Origin: Actinomycetes bacterium
GTDB lineage: Bacteria; Actinomycetota; Actinomycetes; Actinomycetales; Dermatophilaceae
Direction of reading: 5' to 3'
Length of the DNA: 64,000 nt
NCBI GenBank assembly: GCA_023420415.1
Contig: JAEZWF010000056.1
Span: 30,516-94,515, forward strand
This document shows, piece after piece, positions 45,568-53,334 of the stretch; within the stretch, counting starts at the first letter, position 1; each line of letters begins with the position of its first letter. The notes below the pieces were generated by a model that saw only the letters and a list, made by a program, of their open reading frames with translations, had not been told where the DNA came from and did no database searches. The position numbers and the translations under genes were made by a program.

Positions 45568-46899
45568 TCAGCAGGTCGCGACGAACCGCGCCAGCACCCT
45601 GGTGCCGAACTCCAGCGACCTCACCGGCACGCGCTCGTCGATGCCGTGGAACATCGGCGCGAAGTCCAGGTCGGCGGGCAGCTGCAGCGGTGCAAACCCG
45701 TAGCCGGTGATGCCGAGCGTGGACAGGGCCTTGTTGTCGGTGCCACCGGACAGGCAGTAGGGCAGCACCTCGGCGCCGGGGTCCTCGGCCAGCAGCGCCG
45801 CCTTCATGGCGTCGACGAGCGGCCCTTCGAAGGGTGCGTCGAGAGCGATGTCGCGGTGGACCACCTCCACTTCGACGAACTCGCCCGCCAGCTCGCGCAC
45901 GGTGGCGAGGAGGTCCTCGTCGTGACCCGGCAGGAACCGGCAGTCCAGCGAGGCTGAGGCACTCTGCGGGATGACGTTGTGCTTGTACCCGGCGTCCGCC
46001 ATCGTGAAGTTCGCGGTGTCCTGCAGCGTTCCTCGCACGAAGCCCTGCGCACCGCCGAGGTGGTCGAGCAGCTCGTCGAGGTCCTCGTCGGACCAGCCCG
46101 TGCCGGTCAGGTCCGACAGGCCGTCGAGCAGCTCACGCACCGGCGCGATGTACTCGCGCGGCCACTTGTGGGCCGCGATGCGGCTGATGGCCTCGGCCAG
46201 CCGGACCACGGCGTTCTCGGGGTTCGGCACCGAACCGTGACCGGCGCGACCATGAGCCACGAGCCGCAGCCACAGAATGCCCTTCTCGGCGGTCTGCACG
46301 AGATAGGCCCGGGTGTCCTCGCCACCCTTCGTGGGCACGGTGACGCTGTAGCCGCCCACCTCGCTGACCGCCTCACTGACCCCCTCGAAGAGCTCGGGGT
46401 GGTGGTCGACGACGTAGTGGCTGCCCTTGACCCCGCCGGCCTCCTCGTCGGCGAAGAAGGCCACGACCAGGTCGCGCGGCGGCTTGGCGCCACGACGGGC
46501 GAGGTCACGGACGACGGCGAGGATCATCGCGTCCATGTCCTTCATGTCGACGGCGCCGCGACCCCAGATGCAGCCGTCGCGCAGCTCGGCCGAGAACGGG
46601 TCGACCTGCCAGTCGGCGGCGTTGGCAGGCACGACGTCGAGGTGGCCGTGGATGCACAGGCCGGGTCGGCTGCGGTCCTCGCCCTTGAGCCGGACGACGA
46701 CGCTGGTGCGGCCCGGCTCGGACTCGACGACTGTGGGCTCCAGCCCGACCTCGCGCAGCTGCCCGACCACGTAGTCCGCCGCCTCCTTCTCCCCCGGTCC
46801 GCTGCCGTCACCGAAGTTCGTGGAGTCGATGCGGATGAGGTCGCGGCAGAGGCGCACCACCTCGTCCTCGGGCCGGGTCACGTCGGCGGCTGCAGTCAT
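45568..46899 (-). CDS. M20 family metallopeptidase (ArgE/DapE-type)
   Basis: A 443-residue zinc hydrolase. 'GLCIHGHLDVVPA' (zinc His/Asp, about residue 82), 'GRGAVDMKDMDA' (bridging Asp), 'FFADEEAGG' (catalytic Glu pair near 148) and a dimerisation domain between about 200 and 310 are visible. It is typically a dipeptidase or amidohydrolase on N-acylated amino acids; the exact substrate is unknown. Located just before the tRNA-Leu gene, on the opposite strand. Confidence 0.92.
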   Translation of the reverse strand: MTAAADVTRPEDEVVRLCRDLIRIDSTNFGDGSGPGEKEAADYVVGQLREVGLEPTVVESEPGRTSVVVRLKGEDRSRPGLCIHGHLDVVPANAADWQVDPFSAELRDGCIWGRGAVDMKDMDAMILAVVRDLARRGAKPPRDLVVAFFADEEAGGVKGSHYVVDHHPELFEGVSEAVSEVGGYSVTVPTKGGEDTRAYLVQTAEKGILWLRLVAHGRAGHGSVPNPENAVVRLAEAISRIAAHKWPREYIAPVRELLDGLSDLTGTGWSDEDLDELLDHLGGAQGFVRGTLQDTANFTMADAGYKHNVIPQSASASLDCRFLPGHDEDLLATVRELAGEFVEVEVVHRDIALDAPFEGPLVDAMKAALLAEDPGAEVLPYCLSGGTDNKALSTLGITGYGFAPLQLPADLDFAPMFHGIDERVPVRSLEFGTRVLARFVATC

Positions 46900-46996
46900 G
46901 CGTCCAGCCTAGGACCGGATTGGGTATGCCGTGGGGCTGGGTGCTATCGTTCCGGGTCGCGGCAGGCGCTCCCCAAAGTGCTTGCACGACACCCTT

Positions 46997-47084
46997 GTCC
47001 GGGTGGCGGAATGGCAGACGCGCTAGCTTGAGGTGCTAGTGCCCTTTATCGGGCGTGGGGGTTCAAGTCCCCCTCCGGACACCA
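46997..47084 (+). tRNA. tRNA-Leu (anticodon GAG)
   Basis: Class II tRNA of 88 nt with encoded CCA. The acceptor stem GTCCGGG pairs with TCCGGAC (one G-T). The anticodon stem is CTAGC/GCTAG with loop TTGAGGT, placing GAG at 47030-47032. The long variable arm has a GCCC/GGGC stem, and the T arm contains GTTCAAG. It reads CTC/CTT leucine codons. Its last nine bases are also the left end of a 54-bp perfect palindrome. Confidence 0.96.
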
Positions 47085-47129
47085 ATGCGAAGGGGCCCGA
47101 CATGTCGGGCCCCTTCGCATTGGTGTCCG
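47076..47129. repeat. 54-bp perfect palindrome joined to the tRNA-Leu 3' end
   Basis: Bases 47076-47102 and 47103-47129 are exact reverse complements without a loop. The left edge includes the end of the acceptor stem and the ACCA of tRNA-Leu. The GC-rich core around GGGGCCCGACATGTCGGGCCCC would terminate the tRNA transcript efficiently. Confidence 0.85.
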
Positions 47130-47189
47130 CCCTCGGACTTGGGAGGAGCTCGTGAGGAACGAGCGAGCGACGGCTCCCCCTCCGGACAC
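47126..47189. repeat. 64-bp direct repeat, copy 1, ending in a tRNA 3'-end copy
   Basis: Identical to 47245-47308 (offset 119). The last 15 bases (47175-47189) equal the tRNA-Leu 3' segment 47068-47082. An internal dyad GCTCGT/ACGAGC and flanking GGGAG/CTCCC suggest a folded structure. Confidence 0.85.
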
Positions 47190-47191
47190 TC

Positions 47192-47239
47192 AAATGAAGT
47201 TTGCCCCGACACGCTTTTTCGTCGGGGCAAACTTCATTT
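47192..47239. terminator. 19-bp hairpin between the two direct repeats
   Basis: Arms 47192-47210 and 47221-47239 are perfect complements around a 10-base loop containing TTTTT. The arm shares the AATG...CCCGAC style of the palindrome after the tRNA. It is AT-richer at the base than surrounding DNA. Confidence 0.75.
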
Positions 47240-47244
47240 CGGCC

Positions 47245-47308
47245 TCCGCCCTCGGACTTGGGAGGAGCTCGTGAGGAACGAGCGAGCGACGGCTCCCCCT
47301 CCGGACAC
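47245..47308. repeat. 64-bp direct repeat, copy 2, followed by CA to give a second ACCA
   Basis: Exact second copy of 47126-47189. Here the tRNA-like ending continues as ACCA (47307-47310), extending the match to the tRNA-Leu 3' end to 17 bases (47294-47310). Bases 47311-47414 hold no further recognisable element apart from one GGCATAC word near 47398. Confidence 0.85.
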
Positions 47309-47414
47309 CACATCTGAATGGCCTCGTCCGTTCGGCCCAACCTGGTCCCGAGGTCGGCCCACACGCGGCGCGTCCTGCGCACCCGACCGAGCCACGCGGC
47401 ATACCGTCGAAGAC

Positions 47415-47591
47415 GTGAGCACGAGGGCCCTGCACCGCACCCACCACCCCCGCGTCCTGCGTGGCGCCAACGGGTGGCTGTGGGTGTGTGGCTGCGGCAG
47501 CGCCTCGTGCCGGATGCCGAACCAGGCCCCGCTGCCCTGGCGCAACGCGCTGATCGGCGCCTTGCTGCACTCGGGGTCCGTCACCCCCTGA
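47415..47591 (+). CDS. Small Cys-containing hypothetical protein
   Basis: A possible 58-residue protein from GTG 47415 ('STRALHRTHHPRVLRGANGW'), with 'WVCGCGSASCRMP' holding three Cys, and ending 46 bases before the alanine dehydrogenase start. The Cys spacing suggests a small metal-binding knuckle, but there are only three and no named family is recognised. No clear ribosome site. Codon use looks coding-like; moderate doubt. Confidence 0.4.
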   Translation: MSTRALHRTHHPRVLRGANGWLWVCGCGSASCRMPNQAPLPWRNALIGALLHSGSVTP

Positions 47592-47637
47592 CGAGGGCCT
47601 ATGGTGCGAAGACCACTCCCGAACATGGAGGTCTTCG

Positions 47638-48759
47638 ATGAAGGTCGGCATCCCGCGTGAGGTCAAGAACAACGAGTTCCGGGTGGCCATCACGCCGTCC
47701 GGAGTGCACGAGCTGGTGGTGCACGGGCACGAGGTGTTCGTCCAGAAGGACGCGGGTGTGGGCTCTTCCATCCTCGACGAGGACTACAAGGCGGCGGGCG
47801 CGAGCATCCTCGACACCGCGGACGACGTCTGGGCCACGGGCGACCTCATCCTCAAGGTGAAGGAGCCGGTGGCCGAGGAGTACGACCGGATGCGCGAGGG
47901 GCAGACCCTGTTCACCTACCTGCACCTGGCCGCGGACCGGCCCCTCACCGAGGAGCTGACCAAGCGCAAGGTGACCGGAATCGCTTACGAGACAGTGGAA
48001 CTCCCCGACCGGACGCTTCCCCTGTTGGCACCGATGTCGGAGGTCGCCGGCCGGCTCGCTCCTCAGGTCGGCGCACACACCCTGATGCGGGCGCAGGGCG
48101 GACGCGGCGTCCTCATGGGTGGCGTCAGTGGGGTGTATGCCGCGAAGGTCGTCGTCATCGGCGCAGGCGTGAGCGGCATGAACGCGGCGGCGATCGCCCT
48201 GGGCATGCAGGCCGAGGTGCTGCTGCTCGACCGTGACATCGCCAAGCTGCGGCACGCCGACTTCGTCTACCAGGGCCACTGCCAGACCGTGGCGTCCAAC
48301 GCCTACGAGGTCGACCGTGCGATCAGCGACGCCGACCTGGTCATCGGCGCCGTGCTCGTGCCCGGCGCCAAGGCCCCCAAGCTCGTCTCGAACGAGCAGG
48401 TCTCGCGGATGAAGCCGGGGTCGGTGCTCGTCGACATCGCGATCGACCAGGGCGGGTGCTTCGAGGACTCCCGGCCAACGACCCACGCCGACCCGACCTA
48501 CCAGGTCCACAACTCGATGTTCTACTGCGTCGCCAACATGCCGGGCGCCGTCCCGCACACCAGCACCTATGCGCTGACCAACGTCACCATCCCGTATGCC
48601 GTGGCCCTGGCCGACAAGGGCTGGCGCGCCGCGCTGGACGCAGACCCGGCACTGGCGTTGGGGCTCAACACCTTCGACGGGGCAGTCACGAACGGCCCGG
48701 TCGCGGAGGCCCACGGGATGGAGCACGCAGAGCTCGAGACGATCCTCGGGAAGGCCTGA
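47638..48759 (+). CDS. ald: Alanine dehydrogenase
   Basis: A 373-residue NAD-dependent enzyme interconverting alanine with pyruvate and ammonia. It begins 'MKVGIPREVKNNEFRVAITP', and the substrate site has 'HLAADRPLTEEL' (Lys and His nearby). The Rossmann motif 'VVIGAGVSGMNAAAIALGM' is near residue 170. The closing segment 'NMPGAVPHTSTYALTN' is diagnostic. Start ATG 47638 has a ggagg site. The ligase gene begins 2 bases after its stop. Confidence 0.96.
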   Translation: MKVGIPREVKNNEFRVAITPSGVHELVVHGHEVFVQKDAGVGSSILDEDYKAAGASILDTADDVWATGDLILKVKEPVAEEYDRMREGQTLFTYLHLAADRPLTEELTKRKVTGIAYETVELPDRTLPLLAPMSEVAGRLAPQVGAHTLMRAQGGRGVLMGGVSGVYAAKVVVIGAGVSGMNAAAIALGMQAEVLLLDRDIAKLRHADFVYQGHCQTVASNAYEVDRAISDADLVIGAVLVPGAKAPKLVSNEQVSRMKPGSVLVDIAIDQGGCFEDSRPTTHADPTYQVHNSMFYCVANMPGAVPHTSTYALTNVTIPYAVALADKGWRAALDADPALALGLNTFDGAVTNGPVAEAHGMEHAELETILGKA

Positions 48760-48761
48760 GC

Positions 48762-50306
48762 TTGCTCTTCGCCGACGTCGTTGCTGCGTCGCGCGCGGCC
48801 ACCGCCACCCGGTCACGGCTGGCCAAGACGGCGGCCGTGGCCGACGCGCTGAGGACGGCCGGCGAAGGGGACGCCACCGAGGCCGGGACGGTCGCGGCAT
48901 ACCTCTCCGGGGCGCTCCCCCAGCGGCGGGTCGGCGTCAGCTGGCGCGGGCTTCGTTCTCTCCCAACGGCTTCCGCGGACGCAACCGTCACGGTCAGCGA
49001 GGTGGACGCCGCTCTCACGGAGCTGGCTGGGATCTCCGGCTCGGGGTCGACCGCGGCGCGCAAGGCGCTCGTCGACCGGCTCTTCGGGCGGCTCACAGCC
49101 GAAGAGCAGGAGTACCTGCGCAACCTCATCACCGGTCAGGTGCGCCAGGGCGCGCTCGACGGCGTGATGCAGGCTGCGATCGCCGCGGCGGCCGACGTGC
49201 CCGAGGCGGCTGTGCGGCGCGCGACGATGCTCGCCGGGTATGCCGCGCCGGTCGCCGTCGCGGCGCTGTCCGGAGGTGTGCCGGCGCTGGAGGAGATCGG
49301 GCTCGAGGTCGGGCGACCCCTGCGGCCGATGCTCGCGGCGTCGGCACCGGATGTGTCGGCGGCGTGGGAGCAGGTTGCGGGCGCGTCCGGCGAGGCGTTC
49401 GTCGACGGCAAGCTCGACGGCATCCGGCTGCAGGCGCACAAGTCCGGTGACGAGGTGCGGCTGTTCACCCGCTCGCTCGACGACATCACGGACCGGCTGC
49501 CGGAGGTGGTCGAGGTCGTCCAGGCGCTGCCCGTGGAGCGGGCCGTGCTCGACGGCGAAGCCATCGCCCTGGACACCTTGGGGCGGCCGAAACCGTTCCA
49601 GGAGACCGCTGCTCGCACGATGAGCCGCACGAGCACCGAGGTGCTGCGTGAGCAGGTGCCGGTGAGCACCTACTTCTTCGACCTGCTCCACGTCGACGAC
49701 GAGGACCTCCTCGACGAGCCGGCCGACCGGCGGTTCGAACGGCTGGCAACGCTCGTGCCGGCGGAGACGATGGTGCCTCGCATCCGGGCGAACTCACTGA
49801 CGCAGGCGCAGGAGTTCTTCGACCGGCTCGTCGCGGACGGCCACGAGGGCGTCGTGGTCAAGTCGACCGACACCCCGTATGCCGCGGGCCGACGCGGTGC
49901 CGGGTGGGTCAAGGTCAAGCCGCGGCACACCCTCGACCTCGTGGTGCTGGCAGTCGAGTGGGGCAGTGGACGACGCCAAGGGCTCCTGTCGAACATCCAC
50001 CTGGGTGCGCGTGACCCCGAGACCGGCGGCTTCGTGATGCTGGGCAAGACGTTCAAGGGAATGACCGACGAGATGCTCGCGTGGCAGACCCAGCGGTTCA
50101 CCGAGCTCGCGACCGACGGCACCGACGGCTGGGTCGTCGAGCTGCGACCCGAGCAGGTCGTCGAGGTGGCCTTCGACGGCATCCAGTCCTCGTCGCGCTA
50201 CCCCGGCGGCATGGCGCTGCGGTTCGCCCGGGTCCTGCGCTACCGCGACGACAAGGCCGCCGCCGAGGCCGACACCATCGACACCGTCCGGTCGCTGAAG
50301 GGCTGA
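48762..50306 (+). CDS. ATP-dependent DNA ligase (LigB-type)
   Basis: About 514 residues from TTG 48762. An N-terminal helical DNA-binding domain (about 1-190) precedes the nucleotidyltransferase domain with adenylation Lys217 in 'VDGKLDGIRLQ'. Motif III 'VLDGEAIALD', motif IV 'EGVVVKSTD' and motif V 'WVKVKPRHTLDLVVLAVEW' lead into a C-terminal OB fold. Actinobacteria carry several such accessory ligases beside the NAD-dependent LigA; LigB/LigC-type roles in repair are not essential. The TTG start is chosen because conservation begins there and it follows the ald stop by two bases. Confidence 0.9.
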   Translation: MLFADVVAASRAATATRSRLAKTAAVADALRTAGEGDATEAGTVAAYLSGALPQRRVGVSWRGLRSLPTASADATVTVSEVDAALTELAGISGSGSTAARKALVDRLFGRLTAEEQEYLRNLITGQVRQGALDGVMQAAIAAAADVPEAAVRRATMLAGYAAPVAVAALSGGVPALEEIGLEVGRPLRPMLAASAPDVSAAWEQVAGASGEAFVDGKLDGIRLQAHKSGDEVRLFTRSLDDITDRLPEVVEVVQALPVERAVLDGEAIALDTLGRPKPFQETAARTMSRTSTEVLREQVPVSTYFFDLLHVDDEDLLDEPADRRFERLATLVPAETMVPRIRANSLTQAQEFFDRLVADGHEGVVVKSTDTPYAAGRRGAGWVKVKPRHTLDLVVLAVEWGSGRRQGLLSNIHLGARDPETGGFVMLGKTFKGMTDEMLAWQTQRFTELATDGTDGWVVELRPEQVVEVAFDGIQSSSRYPGGMALRFARVLRYRDDKAAAEADTIDTVRSLKG

Positions 50307-50352
50307 CGGGGCCGGTCCCCCGATTCCAGGCCACGCTGCCCACGTTGCTTCG

Positions 50353-50367
50353 CATAGTTTATCTATG
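50353..50367. promoter_or_regulatory. Likely MarR-type operator
   Basis: CATAG (50353-50357) and CTATG (50363-50367) form a perfect dyad with a 5-base AT-only-plus-spacer centre, in an AT-rich patch just before the MarR gene. MarR repressors commonly bind such short palindromes at their own promoter. Confidence 0.5.
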
Positions 50368-50381
50368 TAATATTGGTTGCG

Positions 50382-50861
50382 ATGAGCAACCAGAACGCAC
50401 GCCGGACAGACCCGGCCAACGACCTCCTGCGGGCCACCACGCGGCTCAACCGGTGGGCGTCGCGGCACGCGTCGTTCGACATGCCGGTCGCCCAGGCGCG
50501 GCTGCTCTCCCTCATCGACGACCTCGAGCCGACCCGCATCAGCGCCCTGGCCGAGGCCGACCACAGCTCGCAGCCGACGATCACCGCGGGTGTGCAGCGA
50601 CTCGAGGCGCAGGGCTGGGCAGGTCGCGAAACCGACCCGACCGACGCCCGGGCGACGCTCGTCTCACTGACCGACGAGGGCCGGGCTGCTCTCGCGGCCG
50701 CGCGCAGGGCCCGTGCCGCCGTGCTCGCCCCCGTCATCGACGCGCTCGACGACGGGGAGCGGGCCCGGCTCGACGAGGCCGTCGCCGTCGTCGAGGAAGT
50801 CCTCGACCGGGCCAGCCTCGCCGTCCCGAATTCCCAAGCACAGCACCGAAAGGAAGCCTGA
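50382..50861 (+). CDS. MarR family transcriptional regulator
   Basis: A 159-residue winged-helix repressor from ATG 50382. The recognition region is 'ISALAEADHSSQPTITAGVQRLEAQGWAGR' and the wing 'DPTDARATLVSLTDEGRAAL', flanked by dimerisation helices. The next gene is an MFS exporter, starting 7 bases after its stop, so it probably controls that exporter in response to a ligand. A candidate operator lies 15-29 bases upstream. Confidence 0.92.
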   Translation: MSNQNARRTDPANDLLRATTRLNRWASRHASFDMPVAQARLLSLIDDLEPTRISALAEADHSSQPTITAGVQRLEAQGWAGRETDPTDARATLVSLTDEGRAALAAARRARAAVLAPVIDALDDGERARLDEAVAVVEEVLDRASLAVPNSQAQHRKEA

Positions 50862-50868
50862 CCCCAGT

Positions 50869-52086
50869 ATGTGGCGCCAACCCAAGACCGTCTGGTCCGT
50901 CGCCTTTGCCTGCGTCATCGCGTTCATGGGCATCGGACTCGTCGACCCCATCCTCAAGCCGATCGCCGACGACCTCGGCGCCAGCGCCTCGCAGGTGTCC
51001 CTGCTGTTCACGAGCTACATGGCGGTGATGGGCGTTGCCATGCTGGGCACGGGTTGGGTGTCCAGCCGCGCCGGCGCCAAACGCACGCTGCTGCTCGGTC
51101 TGTTCATCATCATCCTCGGAGCGGGCCTGGCCGGGACCCAGGACGGTGTCACCGGCATCGTTGCCTTCCGCGCCCTGTGGGGCCTCGGCAACGCGCTCTT
51201 CATCGCCACGGCGTTGGCCACCATCGTGAACGCCGCGCGCGGCTCTGTCGGCCAGGCGATCGTCCTCTACGAAGCGGCACTGGGAGTGGGTATCGCGACC
51301 GGGCCGCTGCTCGGCGGCTGGCTGGGCGCGCACTCGTGGCGCTACCCGTTCTTCGGTGTCTCCGCCCTCATGGTCATCGCCTTCGTCGCGGTCATCGCCA
51401 CCCTCCCCGCCACTCCCCCGACGGGCCAGCACACCAGCATCACCGCACCCTTCAAGGCGTTGTCGCACCGCGGGCTGCTCACCGTCGGGATCACGGCCCT
51501 GCTCTACAACTTCGGCTTCTTCACGCTGCTCGCCTTCACGCCGTTCCCGCTCGCGCTCGGCGCGCACGAGGTGGGCCTGATCTTCTTCGGCTGGGGCCTG
51601 TTGCTCGCCTTCACCTCGGTCGTCGTCGCCCCGCGGCTGCAGCGCCGGTTCGGCACCCTGCCCGGCATGGTCGGCGCCCTGCTCGGCTTCGCGGTCATCC
51701 TGGCCGTCATGGCGGTCGGCACAGACAGCAAGACCGTCCTCGCGACCTGTGTCGTCCTCGCCGGTGGCTTCCTCGGCGTGAACAACACGCTCATCACCGA
51801 GACCGTCATGAAGGTGGCGCCGGTCGAGCGGGGCGTGGCCTCCGCGGCATACAGCTTCGTCCGGTTCGGCGGCGGCGCCGTCGCGCCCTGGCTCGCAGGC
51901 AAGCTCGGTGAGCGCTCCGTACACCTGCCGTTCTGGGTCGGGGCCGGCGCGGTCGTCCTCTCGATCGCCGTCCTGCTCACGGCACGCGGGCTCGTCAACG
52001 CCACTGACGAGGTGCTCGACGAGGCGCACTCCGCCGTCGAGACCGAGGAGCTGGAGGCCGAGGCGATGACGGTGGGCGACGCCTGA
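50869..52086 (+). CDS. MFS transporter (drug efflux type)
   Basis: About 405 residues with 12 predicted membrane helices. It begins 'WRQPKTVWSVAFACVIAFMG', and the loop 2-3 signature is 'GWVSSRAGAKRTLLLGL'. 'LYEAALGVGIATGPLLGGWLG' is the motif C of antiporters, pointing to proton-driven efflux. The C-terminus is acidic and Ala/Glu-rich. Co-transcribed with the MarR gene. The substrate is unknown. Confidence 0.92.
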   Translation: MWRQPKTVWSVAFACVIAFMGIGLVDPILKPIADDLGASASQVSLLFTSYMAVMGVAMLGTGWVSSRAGAKRTLLLGLFIIILGAGLAGTQDGVTGIVAFRALWGLGNALFIATALATIVNAARGSVGQAIVLYEAALGVGIATGPLLGGWLGAHSWRYPFFGVSALMVIAFVAVIATLPATPPTGQHTSITAPFKALSHRGLLTVGITALLYNFGFFTLLAFTPFPLALGAHEVGLIFFGWGLLLAFTSVVVAPRLQRRFGTLPGMVGALLGFAVILAVMAVGTDSKTVLATCVVLAGGFLGVNNTLITETVMKVAPVERGVASAAYSFVRFGGGAVAPWLAGKLGERSVHLPFWVGAGAVVLSIAVLLTARGLVNATDEVLDEAHSAVETEELEAEAMTVGDA

Positions 52087-52121
52087 CGGTTCGCCCACGC
52101 CCGGGCCAATAGGCTGGCGCC

Positions 52122-52889
52122 GTGCTCGAGTCCATCACGGCGACCCGCTACGTCACCCCGCTCAAGGAGGGTGGCTCGCTGCCCGGCATCGTCGAGGCCG
52201 ACGACCTCGGCACCTACGTGCTGAAGTTCCGCGGCGCCGGCCAGGGTCTCAAGGTCCTCGTGGCCGAGGTGCTGGTCGGGGAGCTGGCGCGCGCGCTCGG
52301 GCTGGCGGTGCCGCGCATGACGGTCATCGACCTCCAGGCCCCGATCGCGAAGTACGAGGCGGACGAGGAGGTCCAGGACCTGCTCACCGCCAGCCTGGGC
52401 AGCAACCTCGGCATCGACTTCCTACCCGGCTCGTTCGGCTACGACGGCAGCCGCCCGCCGGACCCCGACACCGCTGCCGACATCCTGTGGCTGGACGCCT
52501 TCACCGCCAACGTCGACCGCACCTGGAGCAACCCCAATCTCCTTGTGTGGCACGGCAGCCCGTGGCTCATCGACCACGGAGCGGCCCTCTACTTCCACCA
52601 CTCGTGGCCGGGCAAGGGCCCCAACCCGGGGCGGTTCGCAACCCAGCCCTACGACGCCTCGACCCACGTGTTGCGCGACGTCGCGTCCAACCCCAGGGCC
52701 GCGCACGAGCGCCTCGCTCCCCTGGTCACACCCGACCTCCTCACCGCCGTCAGCGACGCGGTCCCCGACGAGTGGCTCGAGCCGGCACCCGGGCTCGACG
52801 ACCCGGAAGCCAGCCGCGCGGCATACCGTGAGCACCTCCTCGCCCGCCTCGAGACGCCACAGACCTGGCTGCCGGGAGGTGCGCGGTGA
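52122..52889 (+). CDS. HipA-like kinase family protein
   Basis: A 255-residue protein resembling the HipA/PI3-4-kinase-like group. The N-terminal 'GSLPGIVEADDLGTYVLKFRGAGQGLKVLVAEVLVGELA' carries a nucleotide-binding-like Lys. 'WLDAFTANVDRTWSNPNLL' is the catalytic-loop-like NxDR element near 133, and 'WLIDHGAALYFHH' the DHG-type metal site. It is shorter than HipA proper and has no HipB partner; instead it is paired with a DUF3037 gene (GTGA overlap). Function is unknown. Start GTG 52122. Confidence 0.78.
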   Translation: MLESITATRYVTPLKEGGSLPGIVEADDLGTYVLKFRGAGQGLKVLVAEVLVGELARALGLAVPRMTVIDLQAPIAKYEADEEVQDLLTASLGSNLGIDFLPGSFGYDGSRPPDPDTAADILWLDAFTANVDRTWSNPNLLVWHGSPWLIDHGAALYFHHSWPGKGPNPGRFATQPYDASTHVLRDVASNPRAAHERLAPLVTPDLLTAVSDAVPDEWLEPAPGLDDPEASRAAYREHLLARLETPQTWLPGGAR

Positions 52890-53284
52890 GCACCGTCCCC
52901 TACCAGTACGTCGTCCTGCGCTGCGTGCCCCGCGTCGAGCGCGAGGAGTTCGTCAACGTGGGCGTCGTCCTCTACAGCCAGTCGGCTGACTTCCTCGACG
53001 CCGACTGGCGGCTCGATGAGCCGCGGTTGCGCGCCTTCGCGCCTGACCTCGACCTCGACGCCGTGGGCGCCGCGCTCGACACCGTCTGCCGGGTGTGCCG
53101 CGGGGAGACCGGTGGCGGGCTGCCCACCCTGGGCAGCCTGGGCCGCCGGTTCGGCTGGTTGAGTGCGCCCCGCAGCACCGTCGTGCAACCCGGTCCGGTG
53201 CACGGCGGCCTCACGGCCGAACCTGCCACCGAGCTCGGCGCCCTGCTCGACCGGCTGGTCACCGGAGGGTCACAAAGCCGCTGA
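52886..53284 (+). CDS. DUF3037 family protein
   Basis: A 132-residue protein matching DUF3037 ('YQYVVLRCVPRVEREEFVNVGVVLYSQ'). Its GTG overlaps the stop of the HipA-like gene by four bases. This two-gene pairing recurs in many bacteria; whether it is a toxin-antitoxin-like or kinase-substrate pair is not established. No DNA-binding motif is seen. Confidence 0.82.
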   Translation: MSTVPYQYVVLRCVPRVEREEFVNVGVVLYSQSADFLDADWRLDEPRLRAFAPDLDLDAVGAALDTVCRVCRGETGGGLPTLGSLGRRFGWLSAPRSTVVQPGPVHGGLTAEPATELGALLDRLVTGGSQSR

Positions 53285-53334
53285 GCTGCCGCGACACGGA
53301 ACTTTTCACCCCCTACCGGGGCAAAGGTGGGGCT

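Noticed and set aside
47068..47310. tRNA-Leu repeats as borders of a present prophage or integrative element
   Set aside because: The repeats are only about 120 bases apart, with no integrase or phage gene between or near them; at most they are remnants.
47023..47382. 119-codon minus-strand frame across tRNA-Leu and its repeats
   Set aside because: It translates tRNA and repeat sequence in antisense, a familiar source of false proteins.
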